Source of the DNA: JAPOXR01 sp965221935
GTDB taxonomy: Bacteria; Pseudomonadota; Alphaproteobacteria; Rhodobacterales; Rhodobacteraceae
NCBI GenBank assembly: GCA_965221935.1
Contig: CBDCSZ010000046.1
Span: forward strand, 1-64,000
DNA: 64,000 nucleotides
Direction: 5' to 3'
The notes below the pieces were generated by a model. It saw only the letters and a list, made by a program, of their open reading frames with translations, ran no database searches and had not been told where the DNA came from. Positions 18,960 through 28,424 of the stretch are shown in pieces (position 1 is the stretch's first letter; every line of letters begins with the position of its first letter). The position numbers were made by a program, and so were the translations under genes.

Positions 18960-19371
18960 GCTTGGGAACAAATGTTCAGGGAAAAACACCCCGATACGCC
19001 AAAAAAGAGCGCAAAATCAACAGGTTATGCCGCCAAAACAGGGAAAAACGGGGATGAAGGTCCGTTTAGCACACATTTGGCATACGCGGTAAATTGTTCC
19101 GGGTCGTCACATACAGGTCAGAAAAATGTGGAAAGAAACTTTTCCAACCGAACGGAGCAACACAGAAATATCTCGTCAAACCGCCCGCAATCGACGAACT
19201 GGCCAAACCAAGGTGCAAGTGGGTCGCACCGGCAGCGCGGCACACCAAAACAGGCCGAGACGCCTGACTGCATAATCGACCGCGGTTACGGAGGTGCACT
19301 CTGGATCCTGAATTCCGCTCGGCGTGAATGTTCAACCCCAACCGCGAGAAAGTGGCGGCTTCAGGCCAAAC
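18960..19371. other. non-coding, A+T-richer stretch
   Basis: About 410 bp upstream of the IS1634-type gene. The left end of that IS must lie near 18930-18960, but I could not fix its inverted repeat. No gene supported. Confidence 0.4.
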
Positions 19372-19572
19372 TCATTTTCGTCTGATAAATCCGAAGTAGA
19401 TGTAGACCCCGACCAGAACGGAACTTAGCGCGATTCCGATGTTGCCGAAGAGTGGTTTGACCTGGAGCCCCAGAAAAAGCGCGAACGAAAACGCCAAATA
19501 AAGCAGAACAATCGCGCCGGCGTGAGCCAGCACCCTCTGCAAGACGCAACCTGGCAGTCTCGGCATCCGCAA
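19372..19572 (-). CDS. small two-helix membrane protein, unknown function
   Basis: A 66-aa protein with two predicted membrane helices (about residues 17-35 and 43-60): AGAIVLLYLAFSFALFLGL and IGIALSSVLVGVYIYFGFI. It ends in the basic tail RRK, consistent with an inner-membrane protein with a cytoplasmic C-terminus. ATG 19572 has taggag about 8 bp upstream. Family not recognised. The hydrophobicity pattern and ribosome site argue for a real gene, but its isolation among decayed sequence leaves doubt. Confidence 0.5.
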   Translation of the reverse strand: MRMPRLPGCVLQRVLAHAGAIVLLYLAFSFALFLGLQVKPLFGNIGIALSSVLVGVYIYFGFIRRK

Positions 19573-20618
19573 CTCCTAACCGGTTCCTTGCCTGCCGAAC
19601 CCAAGGCAACAGTATTTCATGCGCCGATGACCGCCGCTAGCATTATCCTCACTGTGCAAAAGGTTCCATGTCCCATGCAAAAACCAAAAAACTACATGTG
19701 GGGCTGACCGAGGCCCAGTGGCCGACGCATGGTCCACTGATGTTTTCGGGCAGCCGATCCGACGCGAAATTCGGCAGCGTCTGATCTCGGCGCAGCCGGG
19801 AGATGCCCGAAAGTTGGTGACGGGCCAGAATGGGCGGCATATCAAGGCGGGAATATCGTTTCGGTTTCCACAGCGCAGATTAGCAATCATCGCAAAATCC
19901 GTCGAAACCTCTGCTTCGTAAACTGGCAACAGACTCCAGGCTGTCGGAGTCTATAGACAATTTCAAACATTCAGCAACTGATGATAAATCGGCTGTCCGT
20001 CCCATTCTTGAAAAGTGATTGCGCCTTTTTCAACAAGCGCATTGTAATCGCCTTCGCTGAATCCCGACATGCTGGAATCAAAGTCGGTGACAAAAACCTA
20101 AACTTCTATCGATGTATACTGCGCAGTCTTTTCTGTACCATGCGACCGGCACGCCTAAGGTCCCGGCAGATTGCACGAATTGAGTCTGCCGCAACAGCGG
20201 AACAGTCAATCTTCCCTTGCATATCGCCAAACCAATAACTGCGGTGTTCGTTGAACCGGATATGCTTCCCGGATCAGGGTTGAGCTGTCAAGATGACGAG
20301 CAGCGGTTGGTCGTGCTTGCTCGGTGTTTTTCAAACAGGCTTTCGCTGTTCACCACCTCGCGCGAGGTGTGCGCATGATGTTGGCTGTAAAGTCGCGCAC
20401 GCACCATGGTCAGCGCAGCATCGCGCACCCTTCTCGAGAATTATTCGAGGTCATTCTTTCCCAAACTGCCATCGGAAATATTGCTGGCGACCACCTGTTT
20501 CCCGGAGTTGATTTGGGATAGGCATCCAGACAATCTGGTGCGCTGTTCCTGCATGCGGCACTGGCTCTTCGGTGGACTATGTGGTAGGTTTTGGCATGAC
20601 CTATGGTATCAACCCACA
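19573..20618. other. non-coding stretch, nothing recognised
   Basis: About 1 kb with only short unsupported frames. It precedes the first gene of the polysaccharide island. Confidence 0.45.
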
Positions 20619-21500
20619 ATGAGTGAAAGCGGAAATCTTTTTACAGTTGTGACCGTCACGCACAACAGCCACGCCACGCTACCGGAAATGCTGGCGTCAA
20701 TTCCTGACACTGTGCCTGTGATTGTCGTGGACAACGCTTCGGCAGATGTTGCTGAGGTAAAGGGAATTGCCGCCTCCCACGGCGCAAAACTGATCTGCAA
20801 CAAAGAAAATATTGGTTTTGGACGTGCAAACAATCAAGGGGCAGCCAAAGCTCAGACTGAGATGGTCATCTTTCTCAACCCGGATGCCAGACTGTTAGAC
20901 GGCACTGTCGACTGCCTGGCCGATGCGTCACGGACTTACCGTCGGGCGAGCGCATTTGGGCCAGCAATTGAACTCGAAAATGGCAAACCGTATTTTCGAA
21001 GATACAGCTTGCTCGCATCCAATCGTGAAAATCTGCCCCCAAAAAAAAGGGGATGGCCCGAAAACGATCAAGAGGTTTCCGTGCTGAGCGGAAGTGCGCT
21101 TGTTGTGCGTAAACGCGACTTTGATTCTGTGGGAGGCTTTGACCCGGAAATATTCCTTTACCACGAGGATGATGATTTGTGCCTGAGACTAAAGGCAAAT
21201 TGCGGGCCGCTAATGTGGATCAGGCAGGCCCGTGTGACGCATGCGCAGGGGCAAGGTTCCGGCACCGCCCTCTCGACCTATCGTTTGAAGGGATTTCACA
21301 TGGGCCACTCCCGTGTTTATGCTTCGGTGAAACATGGAGTTCCGATGGCATTTGAACGCGCGATCTTGAGTGCAATCGGTGAACTTCTCTTGATTCCCAG
21401 GCTGTTCTCGGCACGCAGGCGCGCCAAGAGCTTTGCATATCTTTCGGGAATCTTGAGTGCGCGCCGCCGTGCGCCGTCGGCAGCCAACCGCATCAAATAG
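20619..21500 (+). CDS. glycosyltransferase family 2 (rhamnosyltransferase-like)
   Basis: A GT-A fold glycosyltransferase of 293 aa. It starts FTVVTVTHNSHATLPEML, followed by VPVIVVDNASAD, NIGFGRANNQG, the DXD-like MVIFLNPDARLL and FDSVGGFDPEIFLYHEDDDLCLRL. This is the pattern of rhamnosyltransferases that act with dTDP-L-rhamnose. ATG 20619 is preferred, as the open frame upstream to 20406 is not family-like. The following rfbC and rfbD are on the same strand. A run of eight A (21042-21049) lies in frame in PPKKRG, at the same position where the paralogue at 23315-24218 has a G tract. Confidence 0.85.
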   Translation: MSESGNLFTVVTVTHNSHATLPEMLASIPDTVPVIVVDNASADVAEVKGIAASHGAKLICNKENIGFGRANNQGAAKAQTEMVIFLNPDARLLDGTVDCLADASRTYRRASAFGPAIELENGKPYFRRYSLLASNRENLPPKKRGWPENDQEVSVLSGSALVVRKRDFDSVGGFDPEIFLYHEDDDLCLRLKANCGPLMWIRQARVTHAQGQGSGTALSTYRLKGFHMGHSRVYASVKHGVPMAFERAILSAIGELLLIPRLFSARRRAKSFAYLSGILSARRRAPSAANRIK

Positions 21501-21676
21501 TAGCTAAACTGACGCCGGGAAATCACCACCGTAACCGTTCGCCGGTTTGGATCACAATCTTCTCGTCTGGACAAATTGCTGGTTGATTGGATGTTGTCAG
21601 ACGTTCGTGCTGCGTCTAACAGATAGCTGCGCATTGACCTCTTAGTCATCCGAAACAAGGCATTCAGGCTTTACCC

Positions 21677-22228
21677 GTGGCACTTTCCATTCCGGCAATA
21701 AAGATTCTGCGCACGGTGAAGCATGAAGACTCGAGGGGCTACTTCTCGGAGACTTACAACAGGCTGCGGCTGCATGAACTTGGAATTGATGACGAGTTTG
21801 TTCAAGACAATCACTCGTTCTCCGCCGAAATGGGCACTGTTCGCGGTCTGCATTTCCAAAGTCCGCCATATGCCCAGGCAAAGCTTGTGCGGGTTGTGCG
21901 CGGATCAATATTTGATGTGGCTGTTGACCTTCGTCGAAGTTCTCCAACCTACGGCAAGTATGTTGGCACCACACTCTCGGCCAGCAACCGCGCCCAGATC
22001 TATGTGCCGATTGGGTTTGCGCATGGCTTCATGACGCTAGAACCCGAGACGGAGGTTGCCTACAAAGTCAACGAATTCTATGCGCCATCACATGATGGCG
22101 GCCTTCGGTGGAACGACCCTGATCTCGGGATTGACTGGCCGAGTATTGTCGGAGAGGCCGCATTGTCAAAAAAGGATTCCGACCTGCCGCCGCTGCGCAG
22201 TCTGACAAGTCCGTTTGATCATGATTGA
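21677..22228 (+). CDS. rfbC: dTDP-4-dehydrorhamnose 3,5-epimerase
   Basis: Third step of dTDP-L-rhamnose synthesis, a cytoplasmic cupin epimerase of 183 aa. Conserved features are DSRGYFSETYN, FVQDNHSFS, VRGLHFQSPPYAQAKLVRVVRG (catalytic His), FAHGFMTLEPETEVAYKVNEFYAPSHDGGLRWNDPDLGIDWP (catalytic Tyr and substrate loop). It starts with GTG 21677 without a clear Shine-Dalgarno. It is followed after 144 bp by rfbD. A decayed second copy of the pair is at 44.5-46.1 kb. Confidence 0.95.
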   Translation: MALSIPAIKILRTVKHEDSRGYFSETYNRLRLHELGIDDEFVQDNHSFSAEMGTVRGLHFQSPPYAQAKLVRVVRGSIFDVAVDLRRSSPTYGKYVGTTLSASNRAQIYVPIGFAHGFMTLEPETEVAYKVNEFYAPSHDGGLRWNDPDLGIDWPSIVGEAALSKKDSDLPPLRSLTSPFDHD

Positions 22229-22372
22229 CGCCGCTTGCGGGTCAGGATCAAGCGCTTGCGGTCTTCAGTCAACCGCACACTCATTTTTCTCCGACAGCAC
22301 TCCGCATTCTTCAGTTTTGGGTTACGGATGGCGTCGAACAGACGCTGACTCAGAGGGGAGCCAATCGAAATC

Positions 22373-23248
22373 ATGAAGTTGCTGTTGATTGGTGCGAGCG
22401 GACAGCTCGGGCGTAATATCGTCGGAGCGAACGAGAACGCAAAGCGCCCTTTCGAAATCATCTCGCCGAGCAGAAAGCAGCTCGATCTGGCAAACCCAAG
22501 AGCGATTTGGCGGGAATTGGAGCATGTTGATTTCGATTTGGCCGTTAACTGCACCGGTTGTCATGATGTTGACGAAGTGGAACGAACACCGGATTTGGCA
22601 TTTACGGTCAACTCATATGCCGTAAGGGAGCTGGCTCAAGTCTGTGAAACAAAGGCCGCTGCATTCGTTCATTTGAGCACTGACTATGTGTTTGGCGGAG
22701 ACGAAACCCGCACCGCGCCGCTGACCGAGCAGTCTCCAGCCGCCCCAGTAAACGTATACGGATGTTCAAAACTGTTGGGGGAAAACCTCGCAGCTCTTGC
22801 CTGCGACAATGTTTTTGTACTGCGTGTCGCTGTTTTGTTTGGTGTTGGTGGCATGTCTGCGTCCGGAACAAATTTTGTGGAAGCAGTGCTGGCAAAGGGA
22901 AAAAAGGGCGACGAGTTCGCCGTTGTTCAAGATCAGACAATTTCTCCCACGGGCACCGAAGATCTTGCAATGACGATATTAGATCTGGCGCAGGACCGCC
23001 CCGCTCCAGGCATCTACAATGCGGTCAACACCGGCCAGATTACCCGGTTTGAGTTTGCGCGGGCGATCCTCCATCAGGCGAAACTGCCCGACTTGGTGCG
23101 GCCTTGTAAAAGTGAAAAATACACTATGCCGGCGATGAGACCAAAATTCAGTGCTCTGGACAACAGCAAGCTCTGCTCCGTGACTTCGGAAGTTCCCGGA
23201 TGGTATGACGCGTTGGCTCGATATCTAGAGGCAAGAACTGACAACTGA
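22373..23248 (+). CDS. rfbD: dTDP-4-dehydrorhamnose reductase
   Basis: Last step to dTDP-L-rhamnose. A 291-aa short-chain reductase with an N-terminal GASGQLG nucleotide-binding motif, FVHLSTDYVFGGDE, the catalytic YGCSKLLGE (YxxxK) and the C-terminal PAMRPKFSALDNSKL. ATG 22373 has gagggg upstream. The paralogous pseudogene at 45211-46090 shows which residues are conserved between copies. Confidence 0.95.
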   Translation: MKLLLIGASGQLGRNIVGANENAKRPFEIISPSRKQLDLANPRAIWRELEHVDFDLAVNCTGCHDVDEVERTPDLAFTVNSYAVRELAQVCETKAAAFVHLSTDYVFGGDETRTAPLTEQSPAAPVNVYGCSKLLGENLAALACDNVFVLRVAVLFGVGGMSASGTNFVEAVLAKGKKGDEFAVVQDQTISPTGTEDLAMTILDLAQDRPAPGIYNAVNTGQITRFEFARAILHQAKLPDLVRPCKSEKYTMPAMRPKFSALDNSKLCSVTSEVPGWYDALARYLEARTDN

Positions 23249-23314
23249 GCAGCCGCAATTGCCGCAGGAATCTCGACACAGGCAATGGAGACTGCGGTGC
23301 TGCCGGAGCATGAA

Positions 23315-24218
23315 TCAGAGACTGAACCGTTTTTTCATTCTGCTGACCAATGAGGGACTGAGGTGGCGTGCACTGAGCACACCATGAAGATATCCTATTC
23401 TCTCAATCCGTTCCCGTGTCGAGAAAAGTTTGGTCGGCGAACAAACCCTGTGGACTGCGCGTATCACGGCACGTTCAAAGGACAATGGCCTGCCATGTTT
23501 CAATGACGCGTAAACACGTGAATACCCAACCCAATAGCTCTTTTTGCGTAGAATTTCAAGGTCTGATCCTGAGGAATTTCCACCATCGTGAACAATTCTT
23601 GCTTTCCGAATAAACATCAGGGGGCCGCAGCTGGACCGCAGTCTCAGGCTGAGATCATCGTCCTCGTAGTAGAGGAAAATATCAGGGTCGAACCCGCCAA
23701 TTGAGTTGAAGTCTGCCATGCGCACAAGAAGCGCAGCACCTGACAAAACGGGCATTTCTTGATCATAGGGAGGCCACCACCCCCCCCCCATGAGGCGGTT
23801 TCCATTTCGTTGGATCAATTTGACTCTTTCTGCGAAGGATTTGGCCTCCATCCGTCGATTCGAACGCAGGATTGAATGCGCACGCCTTAGGGTATCTGTC
23901 CGCAGCCTTTGCGAGGCAGGCCAATGCACCTTCAACAACCACTGCATCAGGGTTCAAGAACAGAACAAGGTCGGTTGTCACTTGCGCGGCTCCTATATTG
24001 CAGGCGCGTCCAAATCCGACATTTTCCTGGTTCAACACCACCTGCGCACCGAAACCGGTTGCTATGGCGTTGGTTTTGGCTGCATCTTCAGATGCGTTGT
24101 CAACAACAATCACTGGCACGCCGACAGGGATTGAATGCAGCATAGCCGGCAGCGCGGCGCTGCTGTTGAAAGTGACTGTCACTACGGAGATCCTGTTCCC
24201 TGTCGTGCAGTTTTTCAA
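23315..24218 (-). pseudogene. GT2 glycosyltransferase interrupted at a 10-bp G tract (possible phase-variable gene)
   Basis: Paralogue of the GT2 at 20619. The first part, from TTG 24218 (ggaggag upstream), reads ISVVTVTFNSSAALPAML, VPVIVVDNASEDA, ENVGFGRACNIG and LVLFLNPDAVV, then KWKPPHGGG and a stop soon after. The second part, in another frame, reads GGGWWPPYDQEMPVLSGAALLV, FNSIGGFDPDIFLYYEDDDLSLRL and SYWVGYSRVYASLKHG, to 23315. The two frames meet exactly at ten G (minus strand) at 23780-23789. Nine or twelve G would restore one reading frame, so the switch may be slipped-strand phase variation. Alternatives are simple decay or a homopolymer sequencing error. Confidence 0.82.
23780..23789. 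repeat. homopolymer tract C10/G10 in GT2 gene
   Basis: Ten C on the plus strand, in mid-gene of the GT2 coding sequence. It is the longest homopolymer I noticed in the window and coincides with the frame break. Confidence 0.9.
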
Positions 24219-24255
24219 TGAATCTCCTCCCTGTTCTGCTCTCCCGGAACTCACG

Positions 24256-25137
24256 TTAGGATTCCGAACCGATTTTCTGAAGATATTTTCCATAGTTGGA
24301 CTTGCCGAAGCGACGCGCCTGCTCAAGCAGATACTGCGAGACAATCCAGCCTTTGTTGAAAGCAATCTCGTCCGGGCTCCCGATCTGGAGACCCTGGCGT
24401 TCAGAAAGTGTCCGCACAAAATTGCCGGCATCAAGCAAGCTGCCGTGAGTTCCCACGTCCAGCCATGCGTAGCCCCGTCCAAGCGTAATCGCATTCAGGC
24501 ACTGATCGTGAAGATAGGACTCGAGCAGTGACGTTATTTCCAGCTCTCCTCGGCTTGACGGAGCTAGCTTTGCTGCTCTCTTGGGAGCCGACCCATCGGC
24601 AAAATACATTCCGCAGACCGCAAATGGCGACTCGGACACAATCGGCTTTTCAACGATTGATTCCGGTTTGCCGGCGCCATCAAATGAAATTACGCCGTAC
24701 TGAGTCGGGTCTGCAACCTGGCAAGCAAACACAGTTGCGCCATCCAGCTTCCTGTCGGCCTGCGCCAACAGTTCGGGCAGTCCGTGACCAAAAAACAAAT
24801 TGTCACCAAGCAGCATGGCGCTTGGATCGCCATTTAGGAATTCCTCAGCAAGAAGATAGGCCTGCGCCAGTCCGTCTGGGTTTTCCTGTACGATGAAAGT
24901 GAGAGAACAACCCCATTGTGAACCGTTGCCAAGCAGCCGGCGATACTGGTCTTGGTCTACAGCCTTAGTAATGATCGCGATTTCACGAATCCCGGCGAGC
25001 ATGAGAACAGACAACGGGTAGTAAATCATTGGCTTGTCGTAGATGGGCAGAAGATGTTTGGAAATGCCCAGCGTAATGGGGTACAGTCGGGTGCCGAAAC
25101 CTCCCGCCAAAATGATGCCTTTGCGACTCTTGTTCAT
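24256..25137 (-). CDS. rfbA: glucose-1-phosphate thymidylyltransferase
   Basis: First step of dTDP-rhamnose synthesis: glucose-1-phosphate + dTTP to dTDP-glucose. 293 aa. The signature GIILAGGFGTRLYPIT is at the N-terminus, followed by SKHLLPIYDKPMIYYPLSVLM, MLLGDNLFFGHGL, PTQYGVISFD, ESIVEKP, SRGELEITSLLESYL and GYAWLDVGTHGSLLDA. ATG 25137 gives the normal N-terminus MNKSRKGIILAGG. The GMYFADG segment departs slightly from the usual GLYFYD. It lies 38 bp upstream of the interrupted GT2 gene on the same strand. Confidence 0.95.
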   Translation of the reverse strand: MNKSRKGIILAGGFGTRLYPITLGISKHLLPIYDKPMIYYPLSVLMLAGIREIAIITKAVDQDQYRRLLGNGSQWGCSLTFIVQENPDGLAQAYLLAEEFLNGDPSAMLLGDNLFFGHGLPELLAQADRKLDGATVFACQVADPTQYGVISFDGAGKPESIVEKPIVSESPFAVCGMYFADGSAPKRAAKLAPSSRGELEITSLLESYLHDQCLNAITLGRGYAWLDVGTHGSLLDAGNFVRTLSERQGLQIGSPDEIAFNKGWIVSQYLLEQARRFGKSNYGKYLQKIGSES

Positions 25138-25406
25138 GTTCCAGCTTCCAAGCGATCGGCTGTGATCAGGTTGCAAGAATACTGTTTAGCCGGATCTGTC
25201 AGTGCCGGAAGAATACTCCTCAAAAGTGCCGAAGTAAAAACCCCAGTTTGAGGGCTGATGGATTGATCTGCTTCTCAAGATCCCTGTTCTTCGGTTGCAG
25301 CCTGCCGTCCGCCGGCGCGCGCACGGCGGCTTTCCGGTTAACTACACAATCGCTATATCCCAAAACCAGCCACCACTCCGGCGCAGTCCGAAGGAAGGAG
25401 ACCGGC

Positions 25407-25664
25407 ATGCCCCAAGTGAACTTGCGCACGTCCAGCGACCTCCTGGCCGTCATCGACCGGGCTGCAGAGATCCGCGGCGTCAGCCGGACCGAGTTTGTGC
25501 TCCGGTCGAGCGAGGTGGCGGCGATCAAAGTCCTGAACGAGCGCCCCGTGATCGCCCTCGACGACGAGGCATGGGACGACTTCGTCGCCGAACTCGAAGC
25601 GCCTGCGGAGATCGACCCCGCCGTGAAGGCGCGCTTCGCGCGTCGGCCCCAGTGGGACCGCTAG
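25407..25664 (+). CDS. DUF1778 (TacA-type) antitoxin
   Basis: An 85-aa antitoxin with N-terminal ribbon-helix-helix (VNLRTSSDLLAVIDRAAEIRGVSRTEFVLRSS) and a C-terminal toxin-wrapping tail (ALDDEAWDDFVAELEAP). This is the DUF1778 family that neutralises GNAT toxins acetylating aminoacyl-tRNA. ATG 25407 has aaggaaggag upstream. The toxin frame starts inside the last codons (GTG 25652) as in intact modules, but the toxin has been gutted. The antitoxin frame itself is intact. Confidence 0.88.
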   Translation: MPQVNLRTSSDLLAVIDRAAEIRGVSRTEFVLRSSEVAAIKVLNERPVIALDDEAWDDFVAELEAPAEIDPAVKARFARRPQWDR

Positions 25665-25843
25665 GACCGCCGGTATCGCCCGCATCCCACCACGAGATCT
25701 CGCAGTTCTTCGCGAGCAGCGCGCGACCGACGAGGTCTACCGGTGCCAGCACCTCGGCGCGGGCCTTCTACGAACGGTTCGGCATCACCCCGTTCTCGGA
25801 GCGCGAAGAGACAGAGGTCAGCCCGCCACAAACCTACCAATGA
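25652..25843 (+). pseudogene. GNAT toxin (TacT-type) remnant with internal deletion
   Basis: The frame beginning GTG 25652, overlapping the antitoxin stop, reads GPLGPPVSPASHHEISQF, like the N-terminus of TacT toxins. It then jumps to SARAFYERFGITPFSERE, which is the C-terminal part of the acetyltransferase fold. About 100 residues including the acetyl-CoA loop are missing. Non-functional. Confidence 0.72.
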
Positions 25844-26252
25844 GAGAATGCTGCTTGGGAAAGAAGACTGCCGGAACTTCCCGGACTGTTCCGGTTTCCA
25901 AGAAATCCGATGTCGGCCGAAACCGGGAAAACTAATGCACTTCATAGCGACCTAATTTGAGAAACAACACCGGTCGTTCGGAACCCATCGTCATCTCCAG
26001 CCGCGGCCAGAACAAACCCCGGTGGGAAGTCCGGCAGAAGATGAGCGGTTGCCCCCTTCGCAGGCGCGGCCCGGCTTCACGCCGGAAGCACCGCTATACG
26101 CCCGAAATGATCCCGTTCTACGCTAACAGCAACAGTACTGCGGTTAGCAGACGGTTCCAGTTTCAAGCTGACAGTTCAGCAAAGCGTAAAGTCAGAAAAG
26201 CCGCTGGTCATTCCTGAGCGGATGATTGGCTTTCTGTGAATTTGGCAGCCGG
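25844..26252. other. non-coding stretch, nothing recognised
   Basis: About 400 bp between the toxin remnant and the end of rfbB. Confidence 0.45.
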
Positions 26253-27329
26253 TCACGCCCATTCTTGATTGTCCAAATACCATTTCACGGTCAATTCCAG
26301 CGCCTCATCCATGCGGAATTGCGGTCTCCAACCAAGTTCCCGCCTTATCCGCTCAGGACTGATCGAGTATCGAAAGTCATGTCCTGGCCTGTCCTTGACC
26401 TGAGTGATCAGTTTGGAATGCGGCCGACCGGCTGGATGAAGTCGATCAATAATCTCACTTATCTTGTGAGCCAGATCGATATTTCTGAACTCATTTCCGG
26501 CGCCGATATTGAAGCTCTTCCCAGCCTGACCACTTCCCAGAACGGCGAGCAGGGCCGCCGCGTGATCGTAAACAAAGATCCAGTCACGCCGCTGTTCGCC
26601 TGTGCCATAGATCGGAATTGATTTACGCTCCAAAGCGCTTGTGATCACCTTCGGAATGAATTTATCGAGGTATTGGAACGGGCCGAAGTTGTTGCCGCAG
26701 TTCGAAATCACGATGGGCAGACCGTAGGTCTCATGCCATGCTCTGACGAGGTGTTCGCTTGCAGCTTTGCTGGCCGAATATGGATTTCGGGGACGAAAGC
26801 GTGATTCTTCAGTGAATTCACCGGTAGTCCCAAGACTTCCGAACACTTCGTCCGTCGAGACAAAATGGAAACAAAACCCTTCAGGTTTGCCGGTCTTGCG
26901 CCAATGCCCCAGCGCCGTCTGCAAAAGATTAAATGTGCCCGTTATGTTGGATTCAATGAAATCCCGGGGCCGAATGATTGAGTGATCAACATGTGTTTCC
27001 GCAGCCAGATGCATGATGGCGTCGGGTCGAAATGTCTCAAAAACCGACGAAATGGCTTCTGCGTCCCGAATGTCCGCCCGAACAAAGTCATAGAGGCCCG
27101 ACCGCGGGGGATGCATGCGTCCAACCGCCTCTTCGGAGATCGTTGCCAATGAATCGACATTGATCACATGCCGTGGCCAGGGCCGAAATACACCCGGACA
27201 AAGTGAGACCGAAATGCCATTTGGAGACGAATGTGATGGGTATCCGGCTGGGCACGGTTCAGCGTTGATGATTGTGTGGATCACGGCAGACCCGATGAAT
27301 CCCGCCCCACCGGTGACAAGCAGTTTCAT
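26253..27329 (-). CDS. rfbB: dTDP-glucose 4,6-dehydratase
   Basis: Second step of dTDP-rhamnose synthesis, an extended short-chain dehydrogenase using NAD. 358 aa. Features are VTGGAGFIGSAVIHTIIN (nucleotide-binding), HLAAETHVDHSI, FHFVSTDEVFGSLG (catalytic Asp-Glu), YSASKAASEHLVRAW (YxxxK), SNCGNNFGPFQYLDKFIPKVI and GTGEQRRDWIFVYDHAAAL. Odd: about 30 extra residues (roughly 24-53, AEPCPAGY through FRPWPR) sit between the first helix and the HVINVD strand, and the usual TYAGN segment after it is replaced. The frame is open. The other three rfb genes lie within 6 kb. Confidence 0.93.
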   Translation of the reverse strand: MKLLVTGGAGFIGSAVIHTIINAEPCPAGYPSHSSPNGISVSLCPGVFRPWPRHVINVDSLATISEEAVGRMHPPRSGLYDFVRADIRDAEAISSVFETFRPDAIMHLAAETHVDHSIIRPRDFIESNITGTFNLLQTALGHWRKTGKPEGFCFHFVSTDEVFGSLGTTGEFTEESRFRPRNPYSASKAASEHLVRAWHETYGLPIVISNCGNNFGPFQYLDKFIPKVITSALERKSIPIYGTGEQRRDWIFVYDHAAALLAVLGSGQAGKSFNIGAGNEFRNIDLAHKISEIIDRLHPAGRPHSKLITQVKDRPGHDFRYSISPERIRRELGWRPQFRMDEALELTVKWYLDNQEWA

Positions 27330-27578
27330 GTCTGTGTCTGCACGAATTGCACTGACAGTGGCTCCCCAACGGCAAAAATCTGTTTTGGACAGAAACTACA
27401 AAAGGCAATGCCTAGGCAAGCACTTTCTTGGCGCCAAAGTCGATGGCGAACTTTTGCAGACCAACCACAGTTCGTCATTTAATGAATGGGCGTAACGGAC
27501 CACTATCAACAGTGATGCCTAATACGCAGCACAGGCAACCGCATTCTAGAGCCGGTGTGAATTCCTCGTTCAGCACCA

Positions 27579-28397
27579 CTAAGAATTCACCGCCGCCTTA
27601 ACTATCGACTGTGAAGGTCGTTCAACTCGGCCCTTTTCCGGCACACAAACAGAATCATAAACCTGAACCGACAAACAGTGATTGGAAATCTCTCGGTGCT
27701 TTGGATCAACCGAATGATATCAGCGATGCATGTCGTCAATCAGTTCACGGACGAATTCGAAAAAATTGCTTCTTGCCGCATACCTGCCGCCGAATTTCCG
27801 CCAGTAAGCCGTGTGGAGATCTTCGATCAAATAAACTCCGCCATCATTCAGCCTTGGAAAGAGCGATTTAAGAGAAACCATAATGTTCTTCATTTTGTGA
27901 CCCCCGTCGTTTAGGACGATATCAATTCCTCCCATTTCTTGCACCACTGCTTCCAAAAACCCAGTGTCGACTTGTGACCCAATCCGAACGCACCCATTGA
28001 TCCCGTCGTATTCTTGACATTTCTTGTCTATGTCTATTCCGTAAATGATTGCATCATCACCTAGATACTTCCTCCATAATTCCAGCGACCCACCTTTCCA
28101 GACTCCAATCTCGAGAAGTCTGACTGAGGTGTTTCGCCACTTCGAAAAATATCTGTCATAAATTGGAATGTAGTGGTACCATATATTTATATCATGGTTG
28201 AGACCACCTGCGTATATCTGCAACCGGTCGTCATCAAATTGATATCGTTCCATTATGTCAGGTTGAACATCTCCATTAAAGAATACGAAGCTGTTTTGCT
28301 TTTCACTTACCGATCCTAACCGAACGGTACGTAGTAATCGTTTGCATGTTTGGGCAATGAGTGTTGTCAGCACCTGTTTTGGAACGGTATCCGACAT
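27579..28397 (-). pseudogene. class I SAM methyltransferase (macrocin/CmcI-like) with an in-frame TGA
   Basis: Sugar- or antibiotic-type O-methyltransferase family. The segment NIWYHYIPIYDRYFSKW precedes the SAM-binding LLEIGVWKGGSLELWRKYL, followed by IYGIDIDKKCQEY, VLNDGGHKMKNIMVSLKSLF and YLIEDLHTAYWRKFGG. The frame stops with TGA at 27720-27722 in DDMHR. The same frame then continues YHSVDPKHREISNHC and VYDSVCVPEKGRVE, which looks like the family's normal C-terminus, to a TAG at 27579. The TGA probably replaces a tryptophan codon. ATG 28397 used; TTG 28424 possible. It probably methylated a sugar of the surface glycan before inactivation. Confidence 0.72.
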
Positions 28398-28424
28398 TTC
28401 CGCTTTGGGTCTATGTATACTCAA

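Noticed and set aside
13159..19820. Shared 16-mer atgcccgaaagttggt near 13165 and 19803
   Set aside because: One 16-bp match is about what chance gives in 64 kb, and no similarity extends beyond it.
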